Below are positions 1-11,348 of a stretch of 64,000 nucleotides of DNA, in pieces. Origin of the DNA: Aralia elata (lineage: Eukaryota > Streptophyta > Magnoliopsida > Apiales > Araliaceae); assembly GCA_034770075.1 (NCBI GenBank), contig CM068379.1:13704922-13768921 (forward strand), given 5' to 3'. A program made the translations under genes and the position numbers. Each line of letters opens with the position of its first letter. Positions within the stretch are counted from its first letter, which is position 1. The notes beneath the pieces are model-generated. The model was given only the letters and a program-made list of their open reading frames with translations, did not search any database and was not told the DNA's origin.

Positions 1-1825
1 AATCATTTTCTAAAATTTCAGGAAAATTTGTGGATCATTGTTGGATCATATACTATCCAGATCCAGAGGATAATAATTTTGAGAACCTATTTTTTATTTT
101 TCATAATAATGTTATAGTTATGGTTAAAAGAAAATAAATGGTTAAATTATGTCATAAATAAGGAAAATGTGATTTTTAAGCTTGGATACTCCTAATATTA
201 TATATTCTGACTATTGAGGGGTATTTTGGTAATATTTAATGAAAAATAATATTTATGACCTTTTATGGATAGTAAAGGAGTTGTTTAATAAAGGGTAAAA
301 CAATTAGAATAAATTGTTTATTCGCCTAATAACTTATTAAAATATTACTATGATATTTGTAATATAAGAATTTGATATTTTTAAGTAAACAAAGAAATAT
401 TAAGATTAAAACTTTATGGAAATATTATTGAATGAGTAATAATATTTGTTTTAAGCATTAATAAATGATTAAGATATTATTAAAATGGCTAATAATATTA
501 GATTAAAATATTATTAATGATATGAGAATTAAAATATTATTAAGAGATTAATAATATTAGATTAAAGTATTATTGGATGATTAAAATATTATTAAGATGT
601 TAATAGCATTAGTAAACGAATAAAAGTGTTATTAGTGGACTAATAATACCAAGAGGTGAATTAAATATTATCAGGATTGATAATATTAAGTGTCTTATAG
701 GATTTACGATAGTTTATTAACTTATGTGTGCTATGTGATTTGCTTAATTGTTAAATAAATAGCATAAGTAAGCGTATCGATATACAACTACGCAGTATTA
801 ATTGGTAGATCGACGTTATCAATGTTAGGTTCTTCAAGGCCAATTAGTTAAAGCTAAAATTATTTGTAGCTGAGCAGACAGGCAAGTTCCCTAACTCAAA
901 CTCGACTTATGATTTTTGAAGCATGATTAGTGAATAATTATTGTTGATTATTCACATCTATACTGGTTATTGAGATTCGCATCTTGTACAATTGAATTCA
1001 TATTCTATTGTTATTGAATTGTGAATTAGATTAAAGTTCTTTCAAGCATGAACTGTTTATGAGATAAATCTATGCTTTTTGTATCAGCTAGATCAAGCAT
1101 GTCTAAATTTATGAAATCAAATGTATTTTAAAAGCTGTTCTTATTAATTTGCTATAGTAAGAACTCTTGGCTGAGAAAAAGATAAATTTGATTAAGGCAT
1201 GATATCAATGCTGGTTTATTAAGTGTTTATGCATAAATCACGGGGTATGAAAGGTTGATCCCCTTGATTACCAAAACTTTTTAAGAGGTCCAGTTTAAAT
1301 GCTGAGAACATTGACAAATGTCTATGGTTATTTCCAACCACTCAGTAATTGTCATTCAATTATTCGAATATTCAATTGTCGACTATTAATTCATGTTTCT
1401 TCACAATTTTATACTGTTGTTGAACATTGAAAGCGAAATTTCCTTCTATTCATGATATATCTCCCTTGTGTATAAACTTGCTAAGCAAACTAGTTGCTTA
1501 CCCTTGCTATATCATGATCTTTATTTCAGCTAAGGCAGAAACGTCTAAAGGAGACAAAGAAAAGGGAAGGTGCAAGAGTAGTTGCCTGATATGACTTATG
1601 TACTAGTTTATCTTAAATGTTATTTGGCTATGTGAACTCTTATTGTATTGAGAGTATGTTTTAAGTTAAGGTTAAAGAACCTTGGGACCATGATTGTAAG
1701 ACTTTATTACTATTTCGATAAACAATGTATGTTTATTATTCCGCATCAGTTAGAAAGTATGTTTGTTGTTGAGTATCGTGAACACCGAATTCGAGGTTAG
1801 GAAACCCGGATTTGGGGGTGTCACA
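1..1825 (+). repeat. Tekay-type LTR, right part (solo LTR or 3' LTR)
   Basis: This is the 3' portion of a long LTR whose left end lies outside the window. It ends in cggatttgggggtgtcaca, almost the same as the end of the H 5' LTR at 53258 and, inverted, the start of the solo LTR at 3210. It also shares the internal segment with tttcagctaaggcagaa (near 1526; H copy near 52930) and a segment with ccactcagta (near 1337; H near 52740). No PBS follows it, so it is a solo LTR or a 3' LTR. It sits directly upstream of the PPT of Athila C. The first 700 bases are very AT-rich with imperfect repeats. No gene is seen. Confidence 0.8.
405..700. repeat. AT-rich imperfect tandem repeat inside the LTR
   Basis: The words attaaaatattattaa and taataatattagattaaa recur about every 40 to 60 bases with substitutions. 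This is low-complexity LTR sequence and probably has no coding role. Confidence 0.6.
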
Positions 1826-1857
1826 AGGACAAGCAAAGATTTAAGTTTGAGAGTATT
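1826..1857 (+). other. Athila C 3' terminus with polypurine tract
   Basis: The text aagatttaagtttgagagta lies directly before an LTR starting TGATGAG. Athila A (13607-13621) and Athila B (42870-42884) have the same arrangement, aagtttgggggtatt then TGAT. It primes plus-strand synthesis in this lineage. Everything of C upstream of this point is outside the window or displaced by the preceding LTR. Confidence 0.7.
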
Positions 1858-2396
1858 TGATGAGTTTTATACCTATGAATTGAGCACCTTTGACTTAATA
1901 ATTTGTGAGTTCTTAAGTATTGTAAGTTATGTTTATGTATTTGTAGTGTTTTTCTATTATTTTGTAGGAAGAAGCATGGAAACGCACTTCGGACATCTTT
2001 TGGAGTAAAATATGCAAGTAAATACAAGAAGGGAAGATTGAAAGGCTTTCAATGCTAAGTTGAATGCATGCTCTTGTCTTGAGGTTTGGTGTTTATTATA
2101 GATCTCGTCGAGAGCTTCGATTTGATAGGTGGGACACCTCGTAACTCTTTTCGGATCAAACGTTATGACCTTTTTATCAACAGAGATCAAAGTTTGGAGT
2201 TGCCATTTTCATAGCAGCCACTTGAAGTCTAATTTCGACCTTGATCCAGCCCGAATATCTCAATTCTTATTGAATGAAAGTTGTAGATCTGCTTTTTAGC
2301 TTTTTGAAACATCTTGAATCGTCCCAATCAGAGTTCGGATGAGAGAGTTATGACCATTTTTCCAACCGACGTTGAAACAAAAAATTTCAAAAAATT

Positions 2397-2470
2397 GCCC
2401 AGCGTCAGGGCTCCTAAAGTCAGAAAATTAGTGCCGTGAGCGGCGCTGTAGTGCCCGGGACTCGGCCAGA
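2397..2470 (+). repeat. GC-rich word block in Athila C LTR
   Basis: A sharply GC-rich segment in AT-rich sequence, with gcccagcgtcaggg, gtgccgtgagcggcgctg and gtgcccggg. It ends about 85 bases upstream of the TATA-like box at 2554, so it lies in U3. Similar blocks occur in most other elements of the window. Confidence 0.6.
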
Positions 2471-2553
2471 CCAAGTTTTGATGCATTTTTGCATGTTTTT
2501 GACTCCAAATTAGATTATTTTTCCTCCTAAGCTTAGAAATTGGACTTGTAACC

Positions 2554-2561
2554 TATAAATA
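2554..2561 (+). promoter_or_regulatory. TATA-like box of Athila C LTR
   Basis: The sequence TATAAATA sits inside the LTR downstream of the GC-rich block and is the likely core promoter for genomic RNA. Assigned from motif and position only. Confidence 0.45.
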
Positions 2562-3209
2562 CATGATGTGAGGCATATAACTAGGGGTATCAACATAATT
2601 CATGAGTAGATTAGAGTAGGAGTAGAATTAGAAGTAAGAAAAATAGTTAGGGTTTGAAGGAGACAGTTGAAGGTTGCAAGGATTGAAGGGGAGAGCAAAG
2701 CTTAACTATGACAAAGTTCATTTTTTACTCTAAATCTTTATCCCTTGTACCTTAAAGATGTTTTCTGAGTTTACCGTATTAGTTATTTTATTATTTAAGA
2801 TGATTTAATATATTGAGATTACAATGTAACCCAATTGATGAGTAGATTTTATATCTATTAATTGGGTATGTTTGACTTGATTATTTTGCTTTACTAGAGA
2901 GGTTTTGGTAGTATTTTATTGCATTTTATTAGTTTTTGTGAATAATTGATTTCAACCTATGTTGGTGTAAATAAAGAAAATTATTGCAAGTTTAGCCTTA
3001 AATTGTTGCTACAGGTAAACATGATTGTTTGACGAAAGTTAAACATTGAACAGATATATGTAGTTGGGATTCATGTGGAAGATTGGGGAAAGCAGGAGCA
3101 CAAAGAAATAATTGAAGGATGGCCAGGGACCAAGGGTCGCGGCTTGCATAAGCAAGGGGCCAAGGCGCGCGGTTTAAAGAACAAGAGCCGCGACGCACCA
3201 AATAAGAGT

Positions 3210-6200
3210 TGTGACACCCCCAAATCCGGGTACCTCAAACCCGAGTTCGGTGCTATACGGTACATCCCATTCCAAACAACATAATAGACATAAATGTAAT
3301 TACTATATTATTACAATACGTCTTAGTCTCAATCCCAATTTTTATTACCATAACATCATTCCAAATTTAATATTATGTCTTAATATTACATCAATACCAT
3401 ACTATTATAAATAAGGTACTACGTCATCTAGACGTTCATCTTCCCCTTTCCTTTGTCCTTACCAGAACCTTCAACCTGCTTGGGCTTAGCTGCAATGTTT
3501 AATATAAAGCAAGAATGAGCATTCAATTGCCCAGCAAGTATAACAGTTAAATAACAACAATATCATCAATCATATCATTTCTCTTCGACAACTGAAAAAT
3601 AGTTGTGAAATATTCTGAATAAACAAGAATAATACTTTACTTTTGTTTGAAACATTTTCGAAACGACATACTGAGTGGTCATAAGACCTTGAACATTCTT
3701 TTCTTCTTATAAAAGGTTACACAGTTATTTTACTGCAAACCGTCTGACTTACGAGCACTTCTAGGTGATCAGCCTATTGTACTCTATGTTGATCAACACT
3801 CTAGCTGAAAACGACTATATGCGTTTGTTTAGGCGCCTCTTGGCCTTATTAGAATAACTAAATAAAACTGCCCCTAATATTAGGGTTGTTCATTTCATTC
3901 ATGCCTCAGAATCCTAACCAAAACAATTCGGTTGGATAGCTCTACTTAACACCAATAACATTTTAAGGATTTATTATCAAATCGATTAAAACATTTCAAT
4001 ATCTGTCTAGCCAAAACAAATGGCATCGACACTCTTCATAAACAGTTCATGCATAATTAAACTTGAAAGCTTCAATAATTTATGTCATATCATAGCTTGA
4101 ACACTTGTGCAAATACTAAAGATTTACATAATTAAGGAAATTCACACAATCATGTATGCATTGCGTAAATTGGAACTTCAGAACATCAATAACATTCACG
4201 AGAAACTTGCCCAACACAAGGGTTAGACAAGGGTTAGGAAACTTGCCTTAAGCGCTTACTACTACTTGACGTTAATCGTCCTTCAAAAGTCCTACACATT
4301 TAAGTATATATCCACATATCAATTAGCCACATAATTGCTGTCAAATTTTGGTTTACATTACTCTATAATGTTTCATTCTAATTAGAAACATAATATCAAA
4401 CAAGGTTACACACACTTGATACGATGTTACGACGTTTGCACAACGCACGCCCAATTCGCCTCATTTGCGTAAGTTTAGCATGCTCAGACACTTGTCTAAT
4501 TCATTATTAATTAATGCTAAGAGTCATTATAAACCATAATGTACAAGTTTTAGAACTTAAATCAATAACTTTTAGTATTGGAAGCATTACACGTTACATA
4601 CGTGCATGTACGACGCCCTCTTTTTGCTTCCTAATGCACAATAGTCCTAAAAATGGCCAATTTAAAAATTGATCAAGGCATTAACTTTTAGTTGTAAACA
4701 ATGGAAGTTGTAATTCTACTTCTAAGATTTTCGGATCATCTTGAATCATCCAAAATGGAGTTTGTATGAGAAAGTTACGCCCATTTTACTAAAGGAGGTC
4801 AGAGCTGTCAAGCCCATGCGCCCAGCGCGCACGCCCGGGCCGCGCCCGCGCCGCGCCCCAGCGCGCCCACGCCCTGGCCCCAAAACTTGATTTCTTTTTC
4901 GTTTTGGCAGTTTGACATATAAATTTCAAACCTTTATAACTTCTTCATTATAAGTCGGAATTAGGCCGTTCTGGAGGCTATGGAAAGCTTATAACATAAA
5001 CTACAAAACCCTTATGGATTCATAATCTTATAGACTCTTTAATAAATCAAAATAGTGGCTCCAAAGAGCCTAGTCCAACTAGTTTTTAGCGAAACTCAGA
5101 GTTAGGCCAATTCATTCTTCTTCTTTGTGTCTTAGCTATTATACAACAAGTCAATATGACTTAACACATGATTCTATTACTGAGCTAAGCAACATAACAT
5201 CATTTCATCAATTAATCAACACCTAGTTCTTAAGTTCTTAGAGAAATTCTTCTCTTGGGCATTAAACCAAACGGTTTGTGGGCATGGCTTTAGAGTTCAG
5301 AACTCATAGCCTACCAATACATGGTTACCCTTGCCTTCACATATGAAATCAATTCGCATAGCTTCTGGGCATATACTAACAGTACACAACCAATTCATAC
5401 CACCAAACAAAGTGATTACATCTTCATTAATACATATGAATTGTCCATAACAGTCCATTTCTTGCTCCTTATGCAAAGGTATGATTTTCTTTCTTTTGTT
5501 CCACTTTTACATGTTATTAACAATGTTTTAAGGTGTTAACAACATCTATACTCATTTATTAACAACTAAAAATAACAATAACATCTAATTCCCACATTTT
5601 AATGAATCTTTCTCATTAGAGCATTTAATCAAACACGTTGTGGGCGTAGTCTTAGAAACTTGATTTCATAGACATATAATCATAGGTTAACCCAGATTTC
5701 TTTATAGAAATCCTCTTTTATAGATTATTAACAGTGTTCTAAGGTGTTAACAACACCTATTCTTGTTCATGATCAACTATCAACAATAACAACAACATTT
5801 TACTCCAACAAGCATAGCAAAACTACAAGCTTGAAGCTATTACAGAAATGAGCTAGGTTCTTCATTGCTTACTTTTTGAAGCTTCTTTTAGGATGCTAGA
5901 TAGATTGGTTACAGCTGCTAGGATCCTCTTCTCCTTCTTCCTTAGTTCTCCCGTACACCCACTCTGAATTCTCTCTCAAATTTTCAGTTTCTTAGCTTAG
6001 CACAAATGAAAGGAATGGAAAGTTTGGCAATGGAGGAATATATATAGATGGAATGGCCAGACATTCTTAGAGGTGGGAGGAGCTGAGCATGCTCTCCCGC
6101 ATCAGTTCCCCATGAATGGGAGAGTGGGCTTTTACTCCTCCAAGGCTCAGGTACTCCCCCTCCCTTCTCCCCAGCTGCTGTCTCTCCCTTTTCCTCTATC

Positions 6201-6737
6201 AAATGCAGAATTTGGTTTCTCCCCATGCTCTCCCACCACTTGTGTCTCCTCTCCCTCTCATTCTTCCTCCAGTACTCACCTCCTTCCTTCAAATGCAACT
6301 GCTGATTTCTATTACCCATTTCTTACATGGGTCATGGGTTTGGGTTATGGGTTTGGATCTTGGTTTGGGCTTTCTATTTGGGCCACTCTTGAACTCCTAA
6401 TTTAATTCCAATTAGGCTTTCATAAAATCCCACACTTGGATAATTAACTCTTCGCATTAACGCTTTGACGAAATTAAGAAAAATAAAAAAAGGCGTTTCT
6501 GATGTGAATAGTACCCGCGTGAATAGTTCCCGGGCGAATAGTGTTTTAGTGTTATTCCTCAAAATAATTTAATCAATACCATGAAATAACAACACTAAAA
6601 AATTATCACATACACGTCATAGGTTATAATAAAACCGTCAAATATATAACACAGAATAATATTAATAAAAGTTCATTTTATTCAATAATATTCAAAATCT
6701 CAAATTATAAAGCTACCCACGATCCGCTATCGTTACA
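3210..6737 (-). repeat. Tekay-type solo LTR inserted in Athila A 5' LTR
   Basis: Read on the minus strand it starts TGTAACGATAGCGGATCG and ends ggatttgggggtgtcaca, so both ends have TG...CA. It is 3528 bases long, close to the 3367-base H LTR. The flanks agagt (3205-3209) and agagc (6738-6742) are a target duplication with one mismatch, and the 3' LTR of A has the uninterrupted site near 13970. No internal region or second LTR is present, so this is a solo LTR left by LTR-LTR recombination. Frames at 5984-6405 are LTR sequence, not genes. It is closest to LTR J at 59897. Confidence 0.9.
4795..4880 (-). repeat. GC-rich word block in solo LTR
   Basis: A dense run of cgcccagcgcgc, gggccgcgcccgcgccgcgcc and gcgcgcccacgcc words in an otherwise AT-rich LTR. 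The H LTR has a shorter counterpart (agcgcgcccttggtgcgcccgc) near 51596. Confidence 0.6.
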
Positions 6738-7884
6738 AGAGCCGCGACGCGGGAGAATATAAAGGCATGAGCCGCGGCGCAAGAATTCAAGAGCCACGAC
6801 GCTTGAACGCGGAGACTGGTGCGTGCGTGCAGCTATGCGCCTGGTTGAATTGGATTCTTTTGGCTAGGATTTGATTTATGTTACACTTATCGTGTATGGG
6901 TTGAAACTTATCAGTAGTTAATAATAGACTAATATATTGAGGGTTTATATTTATTCATTTTTATTATCATTCAGTATTCAGTAGTATTCAGTACGTAAGA
7001 AAATAAGGGTTTCATCAGAGCTTTATTCCAGAGGAGAATTGGAGTTTAGGAGCGAAGACTTTATTCGAAAGAGTTTATTTCTTCTCTTCTATTACTTTAT
7101 TTTGTAATCTAGAATGGCTTTTGATAAATCACTGATATTTTTTACTTATATTATGAACTATTTTCCTTAGTTAAGGATTCAATAGAACCCGATGGTGATT
7201 TTATTTAATATTTATTAATTCTTATATTTAAATTGGTTATGAATTGAATTATTTATTATAACTTATTTTGTTTTCTCATAATTATTTGATCAACAACTAT
7301 TAGATGGATTTAGATGAAATCTGACGATAGATTCTAAGTTAAGATCTGAGTATAATAACTTGTGATTAGTAATTCTTTTCAGTAATACTGATTGCTAATT
7401 GAATGCTAATTTTGTAGACATGATAGGAATATACCTGAATACCGCAAGCAACGGGTGGAAAATGAATCTTAATGAATTTATTATTATTGTTTCTCATAGG
7501 AATATAGGGAAATTAGTACTAATAGGTATGCTATATAATTATTCGAAAGGAGGTTATATTAATTATTAGTGATTTTCGGTTGACAATTCTAATTAGTCAA
7601 TTTAATAAAAGAATGATAGTATTATTTGAATGATTCATCAGGGAAAATTGATTCCTTAACCCTTTTATTCATTGATTTAATATTATAGTAGTTGGTAAAT
7701 TAGTTGATTCACTCATTTGTTATCAAAATTATCTAGATTAAATTAATTATGCATAATTAGTGTTTAGAATTAATGAGGTTATTATTCGCTCCTCGTGGGA
7801 TAGACATTCCTTATCACTTTATTACTTGGTTGACCGTGTATACTTGCACGTAAATTGTTAGTGTAGAAATAACTCAACAAGTTT

Positions 7885-7902
7885 TGGCACCATTGTCGGG
7901 GA
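7885..7902 (+). promoter_or_regulatory. Athila A primer binding site (tRNA-Asp type)
   Basis: tggcaccattgtcggggag lies five bases after the LTR end. Athila-lineage elements use the 3' end of tRNA-Asp (TGGCGCCGTTGCCGGGGA), and this copy differs from that at a few positions. It would prime minus-strand DNA synthesis. Confidence 0.8.
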
Positions 7903-8008
7903 GCAATTAATAGCTTAAATTCTTTTTATATTAATTTTCATCAGTTGATTTTAATTTAGATTTTATTATGGATTTACAAATTTGGTTTCTATTCGCAGGT
8001 AGCTTTGT

Positions 8009-9714
8009 ATGCAAACTAGGTCAAAGGAACAAGAGTAACTTCCGTTCGAGGATGAGATTGACAAAAGGCTTAATACGACAGTTTTGTAAAGAAATAATTA
8101 AGCAACAAGTTGTGGCTGACGACGAGGCACAAAAATCACTTAAGGATTATGCGACGCCGCAAGTCACTGAGATTCATTCAAGCATTAGGAGGCCCGCAAT
8201 TCAGGCCAACATTTTTAAAATCAAACCTGGCACGATTCAGATGGTTCACAATTCAATCCAATTTAGGGGTATGCTAAATGATGATCCAAATGATCACCTT
8301 GTAAGTTTCTTGGAAATATGTGACACATTCAAATATAAGGATGTGACTGATGACACAGTAAGACTAAGGCTCTTTCCTTTCACACTTCGTGACAAGGCAA
8401 AGAGTTGGCTATATTTGTTACTAGCGGGTTCAATCACTACTTGAGGTGATTTAGCTCAGAAATTTTTAGTTAAATTTCCCCCCCCCCAACAAAGGCAGCG
8501 AAAATGAGAAATGAGATTACATCTTTCACACAACAGGATTCAGAATCACTGTATGAAGCTTGGGAATGTTTCAAGGAAATGTTGAGAAGTTGTCCTCATC
8601 ATGGACTCCCGAAGTGGTTGCAAGTTCAAACATTATATAATAGGTTGTTTAACACAACACGAACACACGAACTAGTATTGATGCAGGTGTAGGAGGAACT
8701 CTAATGGGCAAGAATTTCGAAGAAGCGTATGAATTGTTGAAGACTGCTCGATTGATTTAACCAAAGAGTGGAGGAAAATTTGAGATAGATGCAGTAACAG
8801 CTCTGGCTGCACAATTGTTGAATTTATCAAGGAAAATTGATGCAATGGGAGCACAATTAGTGCAACATGTAGCTGCAGTCTGTGAATTGTGTGCAGGAAT
8901 TCATAACACAAACCAGTGTGTAATCAATATCGAAACAGTGAATTTTATAGGGAACAAGCAGGGTACATATTCTAACACGTACAATCCGGGATGGAGAAAT
9001 TATTCAAACTTTTCGTGGAACAACAATCAGAATCAATCGCCAGCTCCAAGGAAATTTCATCCACCAGGTTTCCAAGGCCCAGCTCAACCACAACAGGAAA
9101 GGAAGCCTAGTATAGAAGATATACTAACTAAGTACATTGCTGTGAATGACACAAAAATCAATAGCCTAGAAGGGTCACTTCGTAATTTGGAGACTCAAAT
9201 GGGACAACTAGCAAGTACATTGAATAATCGTCCATAGGGTGCTCTACTGAGTGACACCGAAGTCAATCCGAGAAGAGAAAGTCATGAGCAATGCAAGGCT
9301 ATTATGCTAAGAAGCGGGAACAGTTTGCCGAAAAATGATACCATACCAACATGAAAGATTGATGCTGAAATGGAAGAGGGAATTGAAATTGATTTAAACA
9401 AGAATGAAGAAAAGAAGAATCAAGAGTCAGAATTGAAACATGGCGAGAGTAAGCACGAAACAGAGAATCCTATAGCACCATATCCACAACGGTTGAAGAG
9501 TCAGATGCTGGACCGTCAATTCTCAAAATTTTTGGAGGTTTTTAAGAAATTACAGATCAATATCTCTTTTGCAGAGGCGTTAGAACAAATGCCAATTAAT
9601 GTTAAGTTTTTAAAAGAAATTCTGTCAAAGAAGAGGAGGATAAGTGAAGGAGAGATGGCAGCCCTAGTTGAAGAATGCAGTGCTATTATTCAGAGGAAAT
9701 TACCCACTAAATAG
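8009..9714 (+). pseudogene. Athila A gag (broken)
   Basis: Gag capsid/nucleocapsid polyprotein that would package the element RNA. The likely start is the ATG at 8009 (MQTRSKEQE), matching MRTRSKQPE of Athila B. The capsid core is readable in another frame at about 8100-8444, with NDDPNDHLVSFLEICDTFK and RLRLFPFTLRDKAKSWL. Damage includes a stop after MQTRSKEQE, a frameshift, a TGA at 8442-8444 where B has Trp, and a C-run at 8478-8487 that shifts frame. Pieces continue at 8504-8692 (YEAWECFKEMLRSCPHHGLPKW), 8815-9237 (CELCAGIHNTNQC, a degenerate zinc-knuckle-like Cys cluster) and 9370-9714 (SKFLEVFKKLQINISFAEALEQMP). Domain order matches B, so the assignment is firm, but no intact product can be made. 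Confidence 0.85.
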
Positions 9715-9721
9715 AAAGACC

Positions 9722-10149
9722 CCGGAAGCTATACGATACTATGTAATATTGGGGAATAGTTTGTTGGGAAGACTTTATGTGATCTCGGGGCAAGCATTAA
9801 TCTCATGCCTCTCTCTATCTACGAAAAACTTGGGTTGCAAGGAATGAAGCCAACAAATATAACTCTGCAACTGGCAGATCAATCAATTACATGTCCAAGA
9901 GGAGTGATCGAAGATGTGCTAGTGATAGTTGATACGTTTGTTTTCCCAGTGGATTTTGTCATTCTTGATTATGAAGAAGATAAGGAGATTCCATTGATTC
10001 TGGGACGACCATTCCTAGCCACTGGACGAACTTTGATTGATGTAAGGAATCGAGAACTCATAATGAGGGTTAATGATCAAGAGGTTACGTTCAACGTGTT
10101 TCATACCATAAAAATTCTGAATAAAGTGGAAAAGTGTTATATGGCATAA
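9722..10149 (+). pseudogene. Athila A aspartic protease
   Basis: Retropepsin-type protease that would process the Gag precursor. The frame before 9805 still encodes protein after a TAG in place of a coding codon, and carries the active-site region LCDLGASINLMPLSIYEKLG. The usual Asp-Ser/Thr-Gly appears as Asp-Leu-Gly, as I also see in B (CDLGVNINLMP) and D (LGASINLMP). Later come EDKEIPLILGRPFLATGRTLIDV (flap and ILGRPFL core) and the tail RVNDQEVTFNVF. After the stop at 10149 no RT follows, unlike full-length gypsy-type elements. The N-terminal part has one stop, so this copy is not expressible as it stands. Confidence 0.85.
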
Positions 10150-10640
10150 AAGATCTTAGAAGATGAGACATGGGAAGACGGTCACAGTGAAATAAGAAGA
10201 TCGAGAAAATGAAAAGCACGGGAACATGGAAGAGAATGGGCATGTGATGCATGATATGGGATGCGCAACCGAAGGCATTCCAATAACGTCAACAAGTCCG
10301 AGTGATTGAGAAAGAAGAAGTCACGCTGAAGACTTAAAAATAAGTGCTACTGGGAGGCAACCCATGCGTTAAAATATAATTAGATTTGAATTAATTTATT
10401 TAAATTAAGTTTATTTGTTTTAAGTTTATTTTTTAGTCATGAGTTTTGCATAGTTAATTAAGTTGAGTTTTGATGGCAAATTAATTTCAGGTATACAAGC
10501 TTTGCAAACATGAAATTTGAAGAGATTGAAAATTGCAAGTATGCAAGGGAATGCTAAAGAAATGATTGGGAAAAACTTGGCCTAGCAAGCTTTCAGCCAT
10601 GCACAAACAGGGAATATAGGTTGCGGCTTGCCAAAGAAAG
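10150..10640 (+). other. Athila A post-protease spacer with GGGAGGCAACCC box
   Basis: The exact 12-mer GGGAGGCAACCC lies at 10352-10363. The same 12-mer occurs at 39585-39596 in Athila B and, inverted, at 17146-17157 in D. In all three it follows protease and precedes the GC-rich array and ORF2. No open frame of note is present. Its role is unknown; it may mark the old end of pol where RT and integrase have been lost. Confidence 0.7.
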
Positions 10641-10870
10641 GACCGTAGTATTCATCCATGCGCCGCGACATCCGAATCCAAGGGTCGCGGCCCCCAAACA
10701 ACCTTCAGCAATCAAAAATTAGCAGCCGCACAAGAAACCTAAACAGAGAATATGGGTCGCGGCGCACAAACTTAAGAGCCGCAACATCCATTTAAGAGCC
10801 GCGGTGCACAAATTCAAGAGTCGCGGCTCTTATACGCGAATCAACAGATCAAGAGCAGTGCCGCGCGCAT
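10641..10870 (+). repeat. GC-rich word array upstream of ORF2 in Athila A
   Basis: Words such as ggtcgcggc, agagccgcggtgc and agccgcaacatcc recur with short AT-richer spacers. The same vocabulary is in this element's LTR (6738-6835 and 13915-14085), so LTR and interior share a family-specific word. It is followed by a pyrimidine-rich stretch (10868-10985) and TATAAATA at 10989. Confidence 0.65.
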
Positions 10871-10988
10871 ATCCTCACCCACTTTCCTTATTCCTCTCGG
10901 CATCTCTCTCTCTCACTTCCCCACTCACACACAAACTCTCCCAAAAACTCCCCATAACCAAAATTCACCCAACCAATTCAATTCCTTC

Positions 10989-10996
10989 TATAAATA
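10989..10996 (+). promoter_or_regulatory. TATA-like box between protease and ORF2
   Basis: TATAAATAG follows the GC-rich array and a CT-rich stretch, about 350 bases upstream of the ORF2 start. A possible 5' splice site (caAG|GTACTT) is at 11132/11133. This would suit an internal promoter with a 5'-UTR intron for ORF2. Motif evidence only. Confidence 0.35.
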
Positions 10997-11348
10997 GAGC
11001 TTCAATTCCATTCATATTCAACAACTAAAACCTAATACCATCATTTTAAAGGATTCCAAGGAGAAATCAAGGGGTATATTTGGAGAAGGATTGCACAAAT
11101 TCAACAACTCTTCCTCTTCTTCAATAGCCAAGGTACTTGGTTCATACAAGCTTTCTTCTTCTTCCTTGAGAGATATTTGCCATTGTTGGGTTTATTGTTG
11201 TGTTACTATATTGTTTGGAGGGATTGGATACATTCAAGGATCTTTGATATTGGAAAAAACTTTGAGCGCACGCAAGGTGTATGATAAAATTGCTTCAACC
11301 ACAAAGTTCATCAAATTCTTTAGTTTCAAAGATTTATTAAGCACTCCA

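Larger units (their letters stand above)
1858..2835 (+). repeat. Athila C 3' LTR, left segment (interrupted by Athila A)
   Basis: It begins TGATGAGTTTTATACC, the Athila-type LTR start also seen at 2836, 13622, 35639 and 58993. A GC-rich block lies at 2397-2470 and a TATA-box-like TATAAATA at 2554-2561. The LTR is cut at 2835 by Athila A, which duplicated ccaat (2831-2835 and 15120-15124), and resumes at 15125. Short frames across this stretch look like chance. Confidence 0.75.
2836..7879 (+). repeat. Athila A 5' LTR (split by solo LTR at 3210-6737)
   Basis: The LTR halves are 2836-3209 and 6738-7879. Together, after removing one 5-base duplication, they are about 1.5 kb, matching the 1498-base 3' LTR at 13622-15119. 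It begins TGATGAGTAGATTTT and ends aactcaaca directly before the PBS. GC-rich words (agccgcgacgc type) flank the solo LTR insertion site. No gene. Confidence 0.85.

Noticed and set aside
6073..6405. 110-codon frame as a possible host gene
   Set aside because: It lies in the minus-strand solo LTR (3210-6737), overlaps frames on both strands and has its counterpart in LTR J noncoding sequence.
7885..7902. tRNA gene fragment
   Set aside because: Only the 18-base complement of a tRNA 3' end is present, at the place of a PBS. No tRNA body lies nearby.
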